DNA from: DASRDE01 sp035938175
GTDB lineage: Bacteria > Vulcanimicrobiota > Vulcanimicrobiia > Vulcanimicrobiales > Vulcanimicrobiaceae
NCBI GenBank assembly: GCA_035938175.1
Contig: DASZHD010000027.1
Span: 86,358 to 150,357, forward strand
Length of the DNA stretch: 64,000 nucleotides
Direction of reading: 5' to 3'
Within the stretch, counting starts at the first letter, position 1, and every line of letters starts with the position of its first letter. Position numbers and translations under genes: made by a program. The notes beneath the pieces were generated by a model. It saw only the letters and a program-made list of their open reading frames with translations, was not told the origin of the DNA and ran no database searches. Of the stretch, positions 33,508 through 40,919 are shown in pieces.

Positions 33508-34089
33508 ATGGCTAAACTGTATTTTCGCTACTCGGCAATGAATGCCGGAAAATCGACGGCGCTCTTGCAAGTCGCGCACAACTACGAAGAACACGGACGG
33601 CGCGTGCGGATTTTTACCGCGGCGATCGATCGCCGCCACGGCGTCGGATTCATCACGTCGCGCCTCGGGCCCAAACGCCAGGTCGAGACGTTCGACGGAA
33701 AGACCGATTTTTTCGCATCGCTCCAGGCCGAACGGGGCCTGGGGTGCGTGCTCGTGGACGAAGCGCAGTTTCTAACGCCGGACCAGGTGCGCCAATTGCA
33801 CCGCGTTGCGCACATGCTGGATATTCCGGCGATTTGCTATGGCATACGCAGCGACTTTTTAGGTGAGCCGTTTCCCGGTTCCGCGTATCTGCTGACGTTG
33901 GCCGACAGTTTGGAAGAACTCAAAAACATCTGCGCTTGCGGTAAGAAGGCTACGATGAATCCGCGGATCGACGAGCGCGGCGCGCGGGTGCTCGTGGGCG
34001 CGCAGATCGCGATCGAAGGCGAGGTTCGTTACGAGCCGATGTGCGCGAAGTGCTTTTACGCCGCGAGCTCGACCGAGCCGGGAACGTAG
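33508..34089 (+). CDS. tdk: Thymidine kinase (type II, zinc-containing)
   Basis: 193 residues. P-loop MNAGKSTALLQ near residue 11, the Asp/Glu Walker B DEAQFLTPDQV near 86, the nucleobase lasso, and zinc ligands CACGK (near 147) and CAKC (near 183). It phosphorylates thymidine to dTMP in the salvage pathway. The ATG follows the PMT stop by 7 bases. Its last 34 bases overlap the 3' end of the PLP enzyme on the other strand. The C-terminal extension (SSTEPGT) is short; length is normal. Confidence 0.94.
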   Translation: MAKLYFRYSAMNAGKSTALLQVAHNYEEHGRRVRIFTAAIDRRHGVGFITSRLGPKRQVETFDGKTDFFASLQAERGLGCVLVDEAQFLTPDQVRQLHRVAHMLDIPAICYGIRSDFLGEPFPGSAYLLTLADSLEELKNICACGKKATMNPRIDERGARVLVGAQIAIEGEVRYEPMCAKCFYAASSTEPGT

Positions 34090-35273
34090 ACCGTATTCGG
34101 CACTTTGCCCGCCCCGGTTACGTGCAGCACGATGCACGATTCGCGTTCTAACTCGCCGGCAGCGATCGCGGCGCGAAGGCCCGCCAAGGCCACGGCGGAA
34201 GCCGGTTCCAGCGTAACACCCTCCAACCTCGCGAAAAACTCACCCGCTTCGCGCGCCGCACGGTTGTCCGCCACGCACACGTCGCCGCCGCTCTCGCATA
34301 ACGCGTCGTAAAGTCCGCCGGTCACCGCATAAGGCGGCAGCTGCGTGCTGAGCACCGGCGCTGCCAGCGAACGTACTCGCGCGCGAAGCGCGTCTTCGCG
34401 ATCGTCGTACCCGATGAGCGCGGGGCTCCGGCGTTTCCACGATTCATAGACCGGCGCAGACGGAGCGTTTTGAACGAGAAGCAGACTGGGCACTGCACCG
34501 GCGGCTACGCCGGCTTCGCGCAAGCGAAGCGCAGCTTCGTGCGCCGCAATCGCTCCCGCACCGCTGCCGATGGCTTGTACGAAATAGTCGGGTGTGCGAT
34601 GCAATTTTTCGACCACGGCGAGCATCGTCGTGCCTATCCCGTCGCGGCGCGCGACGTTCGTCGCGCCGCCTTCGAACGCATACGCCGGATCGTGCTGTGC
34701 AAGTGATTTGGCAAATGCAATCGCGTCGTCGTACGATGCGTCGCCGGGGACGACGACGATTCGCACGCACGCTGCCAGCGGGCGCGAAAACCGCAGCTTC
34801 GGCAGCGCGTTCTGCGGAATCACGATGACCGCGCGCGTTCCCGACGCGGACGCGGCCGACGCAAGGGCTGCAGCCGTATTGCCGGCAGATGCGGTAACCA
34901 AGACGCGCTCGTTGCCCGGAAAGCGCGCAAGAACCGCGGCGCTCTCGAGATCTTTGAACGTTCCGGTCGGCATGTGAGCGCCGCGTTCGGGCCAGTAGCC
35001 GTTGAACGCGAGCCACAGATTCGGCGCGCCGAGCGCGGCGCAGAGCGCCTCACTCTGAAATACCGCCGTGCGCGGGCAGCGGTCGACGGCCGGCGTCCGC
35101 AGCGGCAGCCAGCGGCGGTAGCGCATCATCCCCGCAAACGAGGGGTCCGGTTCGAATCCGGCGGTTTCGTAAACTGTGCGTAAAAGCGCGGGTGCGTGCT
35201 CCCGCGGGCAGCGGACCAAGAGCCCATCGTCGGGGTATTCCGCGCCGCAGCCCAGGCATCGCAAGCGATACAT
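34056..35273 (-). CDS. Cysteate-synthase-like PLP enzyme (threonine synthase fold)
   Basis: 405 residues. N-terminal zinc-ribbon-like CLGC...C (residues 6-22), then FNGYWPERGAHMPTGTFKDLESA near 91; the Lys in TGTFKDLE is the PLP lysine. ASAGNTAAALASAA is the phosphate cup and AIGSGAGAIAAHEAAL binds cofactor phosphate. The FNGY-PE-GA and TFKxLE context resembles methanogen cysteate synthase more than threonine synthase (SFKDRG). Cysteate synthase makes L-cysteate from O-phosphoserine and sulfite for coenzyme M or sulfonolipids. No other gene of such a pathway is nearby, so threonine synthase-like activity is an alternative. Confidence 0.75.
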   Translation of the reverse strand: MYRLRCLGCGAEYPDDGLLVRCPREHAPALLRTVYETAGFEPDPSFAGMMRYRRWLPLRTPAVDRCPRTAVFQSEALCAALGAPNLWLAFNGYWPERGAHMPTGTFKDLESAAVLARFPGNERVLVTASAGNTAAALASAASASGTRAVIVIPQNALPKLRFSRPLAACVRIVVVPGDASYDDAIAFAKSLAQHDPAYAFEGGATNVARRDGIGTTMLAVVEKLHRTPDYFVQAIGSGAGAIAAHEAALRLREAGVAAGAVPSLLLVQNAPSAPVYESWKRRSPALIGYDDREDALRARVRSLAAPVLSTQLPPYAVTGGLYDALCESGGDVCVADNRAAREAGEFFARLEGVTLEPASAVALAGLRAAIAAGELERESCIVLHVTGAGKVPNTVYVPGSVELAA

Positions 35274-35312
35274 CGTGCTACCTGCGTTCGGTTGCCGGAC
35301 GACGAGAGTTTA

Positions 35313-36068
35313 ATGAAGGCGGGAGCCCGGGATAGAAAAGGCGTGATCCGCATCGGTACCAGCGGTTGGGTCTACGGCGATTGGCGCGGCCGCTTCTATC
35401 CGAAGGGCGTGGCGCAACGGAACTGGCTGCGCTACTACGCCGAGCGGTTCGACACCGTCGAACTGAACGCGACGACATACCGTCTTCCAAAGGAAGAACA
35501 GGTGCGAACGTGGTGCCAAACCGTTCCGCAGGCCTTTGTGTATACGGTGAAATTGAGCCGCCTCATTACGCATCGCAAAACCCTCACCCCTCGGGTAGAC
35601 GAATTCATCGAAAATTACATGCGCCGCGCGGCGTGTTTCGAGGCAGGCAAAGTCGCGCAGATTCTCGTGCAATTTCCGCCGTATCTGGAGCGCGACGACC
35701 GCCATCTGCAGCGTTTCTTGGAGAAGCTGCCGCCGCAATTCCGTTACGTAGTGGAGTTTCGCAACCGTTTGTGGCTCGATCCAAGAGTTGAGGCGATTCT
35801 TCGCGATCGCAACGCGGCATATTGCATCCACGACTATCCCGGATTGCGCGTCAAAGACACGATCACGTCTTCGGATTTAGCGTATGTACGCTTGCACGGT
35901 TACGAAGGGCTGTATGTCGGCTCGTATCCGGATCGTTCGCTGCGGTACTGGGCAAAACGCATTCGCCTGCTTTCCGGACAAGCGAGGGATGTGTACGTGT
36001 ATTTCAACAACGACACCCGCGCCGCGGCGCCGCACGATGCGATGCGCCTGAAAACTTTCCTGCAGTAA
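35313..36068 (+). CDS. DUF72 (YecE-like) TIM-barrel protein
   Basis: 251 residues. IRIGTSGWVYGDWRGRFYP near 11 is the DUF72 opening; RYYAERFDTVELNATTYRLP and FRYVVEFRNRLWL, with Glu/Arg in the barrel, follow, then YVRLHGYEGLYVGSYPDRSLRYWAKRI and YVYFNNDTRAAAPHDAMRLK. DUF72 proteins are TIM-barrel folds of unknown function. ATG at 35313 (GAGAG about nine bases upstream) is chosen over the long upstream frame which reads through the PLP enzyme on the other strand. Solitary gene between the PLP enzyme and the ATPase. Confidence 0.9.
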   Translation: MKAGARDRKGVIRIGTSGWVYGDWRGRFYPKGVAQRNWLRYYAERFDTVELNATTYRLPKEEQVRTWCQTVPQAFVYTVKLSRLITHRKTLTPRVDEFIENYMRRAACFEAGKVAQILVQFPPYLERDDRHLQRFLEKLPPQFRYVVEFRNRLWLDPRVEAILRDRNAAYCIHDYPGLRVKDTITSSDLAYVRLHGYEGLYVGSYPDRSLRYWAKRIRLLSGQARDVYVYFNNDTRAAAPHDAMRLKTFLQ

Positions 36069-36126
36069 TTGTCTCGGCACTGACAGCAATGCGGTTAGTA
36101 TTCGCAGCCGGGGGAAACCCACGCAC

Positions 36127-36555
36127 ATGGCGGTGGTTGCAAAATATCCTTGGTACTTCGAAACCGACACGGCGCGCGACGCGCTGGCGGGCAGACGGCT
36201 GTTGGAGCAATACTTGTCCGATCACTGCGAGGGTGACGTATTTGCGGCTTCGGTCGTCTACGGCGAATTGGTCTCGAATGTCGTCAAACACGCGCCGCCG
36301 GGCGGCGTGCGCGTCTGGCTGGAACGTCAAGGCGGACGGTATGTGTTGTGCATCAACGATTCGGGACCGGGCTTCAATCCGCGCAAAGTGCGCGATTTAC
36401 CCGATGCGAACGCCGAGTCGGGGCGCGGCTTGTATCTGATCCGTCAGATGGTAAAAGGCCTATCGTTTCGCAAGCGCAAAGGCGACGGCTTTGTGGTCCG
36501 CGCAGTATTGCCGCTCGCGTGCCCGAGGCAAGGCGCGACGGAAAAAACGACTTAG
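36127..36555 (+). CDS. RsbW/SpoIIAB-like serine-kinase-type ATPase
   Basis: 142 residues. GHKL ATPase motifs: N-box ELVSNVVKHAP (near 47), G1 NDSGPGFNP (near 78), G2 ESGRGLYLIRQM (near 96). Small size, lack of a kinase dimerisation domain and position fit an anti-sigma regulatory factor that binds and phosphorylates an STAS partner. A STAS protein is encoded at 39747, about 3.2 kb away on the opposite strand, which could be its antagonist partner. An intrinsic terminator candidate follows at 36588. Confidence 0.88.
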   Translation: MAVVAKYPWYFETDTARDALAGRRLLEQYLSDHCEGDVFAASVVYGELVSNVVKHAPPGGVRVWLERQGGRYVLCINDSGPGFNPRKVRDLPDANAESGRGLYLIRQMVKGLSFRKRKGDGFVVRAVLPLACPRQGATEKTT

Positions 36556-36587
36556 CGGACAAGGCGCCGGCAACGCAGAAGAACAAG

Positions 36588-36614
36588 GCCCGTGAGAACG
36601 TCGCGGGCTTTTTT
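36588..36614 (+). terminator. Intrinsic terminator candidate inside the GerMN start
   Basis: GCCCGTGA (36588-36595) pairs with TCGCGGGC (36601-36608), eight pairs including one G-U, a five-base loop and then six T (36609-36614). The 5' arm contains the GTG used as the GerMN start, so termination of the upstream ATPase message and initiation of the GerMN gene compete for the same bases. Alternatively GerMN starts at the TTG codons after the T-run. Confidence 0.6.
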
Positions 36615-37113
36615 GTTGATCGTCTTGCTCGTACTCGTTGCGGGCGCGTCATGGTATTTTGCGACGCACCGCCGCAGCGCCGTCAGCGAACACGTCACGA
36701 TCTACTACACCAAGCCCGACGGCACCACCGAGGTCGCGTGGACCGTTTCGATGCGTCCGCAGCAGGCCGGGGAAAGCGCCGCCGAACACCTGCGCAACGC
36801 GGCTCTGTATGCCGCGACGCAAGCGCTTGCCGGTCCGCCCAGCAACGTCGCCGCCATTCGATTCCCGCCGGGAACGCACGTGCTGTCCGCGGACGTTAAC
36901 GAATCGACGGCAACGGTCGATCTTTCTAAGGAAGTTACGGATCAGCGTTCGGGCATTTCGGGCGAGTCCGGCGAGTTCAAGGCGCTGGTATGGACCCTGA
37001 CGGCGCTGCCGGGCATCGATCGCGTGCAGGTTCGCGTTCAAGGGCAAAAGTTGGAGACGTTGCCGGGGGGGCATTTTGAAATTGACGAGCCGTTACGCCG
37101 TTCGGACTGGTAG
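36592..37113 (+). CDS. GerMN-domain membrane-anchored protein
   Basis: 173 residues from GTG at 36592. N-terminal TM anchor (RAFLLIVLLVLVAGASW), then the GerMN/sporulation-like domain: SEHVTIYYTKPDG, AAEHLRNAALYAATQALAGPP, RFPPGTHVLSADVNESTATVDLSKEV, and LVWTLTALPGIDRVQVRVQGQKL. GerMN domains occur in lipoproteins and membrane proteins acting in cell-wall assembly. The gene overlaps the amidase start by 38 bases, so the two are coupled. The start is uncertain because of the embedded terminator-like stem. Confidence 0.85.
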   Translation: MRTSRAFLLIVLLVLVAGASWYFATHRRSAVSEHVTIYYTKPDGTTEVAWTVSMRPQQAGESAAEHLRNAALYAATQALAGPPSNVAAIRFPPGTHVLSADVNESTATVDLSKEVTDQRSGISGESGEFKALVWTLTALPGIDRVQVRVQGQKLETLPGGHFEIDEPLRRSDW

Positions 37114-38971
37114 CGTCTTCGCGCTCGCGCTGGCTGTAGCGCTTGCAGCGCCGGCCGCCCGCGCCGCCGATCGCGCCGCGTATAGTTTCGAAGGCAAGCG
37201 CATCACGTTTACGCAGATCGTCGATCAATCGGCGGGACGCGCAATTTCAATCGACGATCCCGGTCTAGAAACGCTGTTTCAAATGCTGGGCGCCACGGTT
37301 ACCTATCAATCCGGTCAACGCTACGTCCTCGTCACGACCGCAGAACCCGTCGTGATCAGTTTTGCGATCGGCGATACGCGCTACGACGTCGGACCCGTCA
37401 CGCAAACGGCGCCGCTCGCGCCGTTTGTTGCAAACGGACACGCGTTCGTACCGCTCGATGAATTGCTCCAAGCGCTCGAGCTGCTGCCGAAGCCGCAGGG
37501 CGGCGTTACAGTGCTGCAGCCGCAGCTCGCGTCGCTCGACGTGCAGAGCAGCGGCGGCGAAACGAAGCTGGTCGCGCACGGAGCGATTCCGCTCGACGCG
37601 CGGATCTCGGCGCAAGACACCGATCGCGTCGAAGTCTTGTTTGACGGCGTTGCGAGTGTGCTCGCGCCCTCGCGCACGATCGACAGCGGACCGGTGCGCC
37701 GGATCGACGTTCGAACCTCGGGGACGATTACGCACCCGGCGACCTACGTAACGCTGTATCTGGCACCCGGTGTTTCGCACAGCGCGATCGGAACGGACGA
37801 TCAGCGCGACGTCACGATGGGATTCGACGGAGCCGCACCCGCGCAGCCGATCGCGCAAGCAGCACCGCCCGAAACCACCTCGCCGCCCGAAGCGCAACCC
37901 CAAGACAACGGACAGAATCCGCCCGCCGCCGCTCCTGCGCCGCAACTCGTGCACGTGACCGGCGTTACGGGACAGCAGCAAAACGGCGGCTTCAGCGTTC
38001 GAATTGCTATGGACGGTCCGGCGAGCTTCGATTGGCGCCGGTTGCGCCCGCCGGACAACCGGTGGTGGATCGATATTCACGGTGCGCGCCTCGCATCGCC
38101 GCCGGATCAGCCTGGCGATTCAACCGTTACGGACGTGCGCGCGCACCAAGAGAACGCCGACACCGTGCGCGTCGCGCTTTCGCTTGCAGACTTTCAAAAC
38201 GTCTCGGTCGTGCCGGACGAGAGCGGGATTACGGTGACGGTCGGCGATCAACTGGCCGCCGAGAATGCGCCGCGCGCGGGTACCGGAACGACGGGGCCCA
38301 ACGCGGTTGCGAATACTGCCGCGAATTCGCCGCCGGGCTGGAAATTCGGACCGCAGCCCGGCCAATCCAATTACGTCGCAGCAAATCCGCGGCTGATCGT
38401 GATCGACCCCGGTCACGGCGGCAGCGACACCGGCGCGATTCGCGGAGACTTGGTCGAAAAATCGTTGAACCTCGACATGTCCAAACGGCTGCGCGACATT
38501 CTCGTCGCGCGCGGCTGGGACGTGATCATGACGCGTGAAGACGATCGCGATGTCTATGCGGCGAACGACAGCGCGCAGGAAGAACTGCAAGCGCGGGACG
38601 ATATCGCGAACAGCCGTGGCGCGCGCCTCTTGATCAGCATGCATTCGAACAGCTATATCAACGACGGGCCGCACGGCGCGACCGTGTATTTTTATAAACC
38701 CGGCGACCTTGCGCTCGCGCAGGACGTCGATCGGCGCATCGCCGCCGAACTGGGTATTTTCAACAACGGCGTGATCAAAGACAAACTCTACGTGATCCAT
38801 CACGCGAATATGCCGGCGGTGCTGGTTGAGACGGCGTTTCTTTCCAATCCCGACGACCGCGCGCTGCTCGGATCTTCGGAGTGGCGTCAAAAAATGGCTC
38901 AGGCAATCGCCGACGGCATCGGCGACTATACCGGGCCGGTTCCGCCCGCGACATCCGCGAGCAATCAATAG
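37076..38971 (+). CDS. N-acetylmuramoyl-L-alanine amidase (Amidase_3) with AMIN-type domains
   Basis: 631 residues from TTG at 37076, followed by signal peptide SVFALALAVALAAPAARA. An N-terminal region of copper-amine-oxidase-like/secretin beta domains (about 30-130), two AMIN-like beta domains (about 150-255 and 290-390) joined by a Pro/Gln-rich linker, and the catalytic zinc amidase: IDPGHGGSDTGAI with the first His near 446, Glu in VEKSLNLDMSK, SMHSNSY and VETAFLSNPDD. It cleaves peptide stems from glycan strands in the periplasm. Its stop overlaps the MurI GTG by one base. Part of a GerMN-amidase-MurI unit. Confidence 0.92.
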   Translation: MKLTSRYAVRTGSVFALALAVALAAPAARAADRAAYSFEGKRITFTQIVDQSAGRAISIDDPGLETLFQMLGATVTYQSGQRYVLVTTAEPVVISFAIGDTRYDVGPVTQTAPLAPFVANGHAFVPLDELLQALELLPKPQGGVTVLQPQLASLDVQSSGGETKLVAHGAIPLDARISAQDTDRVEVLFDGVASVLAPSRTIDSGPVRRIDVRTSGTITHPATYVTLYLAPGVSHSAIGTDDQRDVTMGFDGAAPAQPIAQAAPPETTSPPEAQPQDNGQNPPAAAPAPQLVHVTGVTGQQQNGGFSVRIAMDGPASFDWRRLRPPDNRWWIDIHGARLASPPDQPGDSTVTDVRAHQENADTVRVALSLADFQNVSVVPDESGITVTVGDQLAAENAPRAGTGTTGPNAVANTAANSPPGWKFGPQPGQSNYVAANPRLIVIDPGHGGSDTGAIRGDLVEKSLNLDMSKRLRDILVARGWDVIMTREDDRDVYAANDSAQEELQARDDIANSRGARLLISMHSNSYINDGPHGATVYFYKPGDLALAQDVDRRIAAELGIFNNGVIKDKLYVIHHANMPAVLVETAFLSNPDDRALLGSSEWRQKMAQAIADGIGDYTGPVPPATSASNQ

Positions 38972-39789
38972 TGCTCGGTCTTTTCGACTCCGGGCTGGGC
39001 GGCCTGACCGTCCTGCGGCGCTTGCGCGACGCCGTTCCGGCGGCGGACATGCTGTACTACGCAGATCAAGCGCACGTGCCGTACGGCGAACGCTCGGCGG
39101 ACGATCTGCTGCGGCTGCTGCACCACAACCTCGGCTGGCTGGATGCCCGCGGCGTCGACGCGATCGTCATGGCCTGCAACACGTCGTGCGGCGTGGCCGA
39201 CCGTTACGGCTGGCCGCCCGTTAGCGTACCGGTCTTAGATCTGATCGATTCGGCGGCGCAAGCCGTCGAACGTACCGGACTTTTGCGCGTGGGCGTCATC
39301 GCGACGACGGCCACGGTGCGATCCGGTGCATATGGGCGCCACATCGTGCGGCGAATGCCGACGGCCCGGGTCGTCGAGGTCGATGCGCCGGCCTTGGTTC
39401 CGCTGGTCGAGGCGGGAGAACTGCACGGCGATGCACCGCGGCGCGCGGTTCAGGCCGTCTGCGATCTGCTTCCGCGCGACGTCGAAGCGGTAGTCCTCGC
39501 GTGCACGCATTACCCGCTCTTGGACGAACATTTCGCCGCAGTGCTCGGAACCGGCGTGCTGCGAATCGACCCGGCGATCGTTCAAGCGGAACGTGCGGCG
39601 CAGTTGTTGAGCGAACGCGGACGCCTAACCGGCAGCGGCACGCTGGAATGCGTTACGACCGGCGATTTGGATCGCTTCCGCGAAAATTTAGGGATAATGC
39701 TTCCTGATTTGCTCGTACACGTGCGGCACGCCGATGCCGCCGAGCTCTACGATACGATCTCGAACGCTTCGGCCGTTCCGGAAACCTGA
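38971..39789 (+). CDS. murI: Glutamate racemase
   Basis: 272 residues from GTG at 38971 (reads VLGLFDSGLGGLTVLR), overlapping the amidase stop (TAGTG). Catalytic cysteines are in VMACNTSCG and VLACTHYPLL; the FDSGLGG and YADQAHVPYG phosphate/substrate motifs are present. It provides D-glutamate for peptidoglycan precursors in the cytoplasm. Its 3' end overlaps the convergent STAS gene by 43 bases. Length and motif set are normal. Confidence 0.96.
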   Translation: MLGLFDSGLGGLTVLRRLRDAVPAADMLYYADQAHVPYGERSADDLLRLLHHNLGWLDARGVDAIVMACNTSCGVADRYGWPPVSVPVLDLIDSAAQAVERTGLLRVGVIATTATVRSGAYGRHIVRRMPTARVVEVDAPALVPLVEAGELHGDAPRRAVQAVCDLLPRDVEAVVLACTHYPLLDEHFAAVLGTGVLRIDPAIVQAERAAQLLSERGRLTGSGTLECVTTGDLDRFRENLGIMLPDLLVHVRHADAAELYDTISNASAVPET

Positions 39790-40037
39790 AGCAGACGGCG
39801 CACGATCGGCGGCACGTTGACGAGCCGCACGTGCGCTTTGGGATAACGATTCCGTACGCGGTTGCGGAAAGATACCAGCAGCCCGGCGGCGCCGGCGTCG
39901 ATGAACGTCGTCTCGCGCAAGTCCAGATCGACATCGCCCTGCACTTCGATTGAGTCGAGCTCGGCGCGCAAATCTTCGCGCCGGAAAACATCATACTCGC
40001 CGCCGTTAAGAACGGCCACTCGAGCGCTCACGGGCAT
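39747..40037 (-). CDS. STAS-domain anti-sigma-factor antagonist
   Basis: 96 residues from ATG at 40037 (GGAAAGGT precedes it by a few bases). STAS fold: DLRAELDSIEVQGDVDLDLRETTFIDAGAAGLLVSFRNRV, where the Ser/Thr-bearing loop FIDAG replaces the usual Asp-Ser phosphosite motif (DSxG), so phosphorylation may be lost. A longer frame to 40136 is possible but has no good ribosome site. It may partner the RsbW-like ATPase at 36127. Overlaps the end of murI convergently. Confidence 0.78.
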   Translation of the reverse strand: MPVSARVAVLNGGEYDVFRREDLRAELDSIEVQGDVDLDLRETTFIDAGAAGLLVSFRNRVRNRYPKAHVRLVNVPPIVRRLLQVSGTAEAFEIVS

Positions 40038-40173
40038 ACCTTTCCAGTCCCTCCCCTTATACGATACGACGCCAAGCGAGCGAGCGCAATGCTCTTTTTG
40101 TGTAGGTTCGTTCTTGCGGCTCTTAACGTGCCGCAATGTATGCTATACTTTGTACTACAAAGTTATGGTTTGT

Positions 40174-40821
40174 TTACCACGTGGACGTCGTAACGTGAAA
40201 CAGATAGAAGAAGAGCACGACCGAAAGTGCGCCCAGCACTGCGCCGGCAATGACTTGCATCACCGTATGTGCCTTCAGATAGACACGCGCCCAGCACACC
40301 GATGGGATCAGCGCGAGAAACGGCAGCGGCTGACGCCCGTACAGCAAGCTCAGTGCCACGAGCGGCGCCGTAATACCGAGCGCGTGCGTGCTGATCTTCC
40401 AGTAGCGGGTGATGTATTGTACGACGATCGTCGAGAGCGTGTAACCGGCGAGCGTGGCGATCAGCAGCTTGGGGGAATGCGTGAGCCACAGCACGATCGT
40501 CCCGCACAAATAGAAGACGACGAATACGACGAAGACTTTCTCGCGTTCCTCGCGGATCGACATATCCAGATCCGAGATACGATCCGTCGCGTACAGCCAA
40601 AAGATGAAGAGCATCGGCCCAATCGACGTGAACGCCGTGGACAAAAACAGCAGCCACCAGAACTGCTCCGTCGACGCTGCGCGAATGTGCGACAGAATGA
40701 TGAAGAGCGCGAGCGCTGTCAGGAACGGGTTGAAGATGGTCGAGAGAATCTTGGCGAGATCGCGCCAGACGCGCCGGTTACGGATGGGCACGGGCGTGAG
40801 CGGCGCGTGATGCTCGAGCAC
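40174..40821 (-). CDS. PAP2-like integral membrane protein
   Basis: 215 residues with six hydrophobic helices. Motif-like stretches ITRYWKISTHALGITAPLVAL and WARVYLKAHTVMQVIAGAVLGA resemble parts of the PAP2/undecaprenyl-pyrophosphatase phosphatase signature (K..., S..H, and a later His in an amphipathic run), but the Arg of the classic motifs is not fully in place. Members dephosphorylate lipid phosphates at the membrane. A second frame over the same DNA (40163-40657) is a shadow. Divergent from dxs at 40920. Confidence 0.65.
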   Translation of the reverse strand: MLEHHAPLTPVPIRNRRVWRDLAKILSTIFNPFLTALALFIILSHIRAASTEQFWWLLFLSTAFTSIGPMLFIFWLYATDRISDLDMSIREEREKVFVVFVVFYLCGTIVLWLTHSPKLLIATLAGYTLSTIVVQYITRYWKISTHALGITAPLVALSLLYGRQPLPFLALIPSVCWARVYLKAHTVMQVIAGAVLGALSVVLFFYLFHVTTSTW

Positions 40822-40919
40822 AGTGTTGTAGTCCCGCGCGCGGGAAGGGGTTCCTGCTTGCCTGCTCGCGCGGCGCAGCGGGGGACAATTGTTAAGGTTA
40901 TGTCGAAAGGCGCTTCGAT

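Noticed and set aside
40163..40657. Minus-strand 164-codon frame next to the PAP2-like gene
   Set aside because: Overlaps the hydrophobic 215-residue gene in another frame, with fewer features and no start site.
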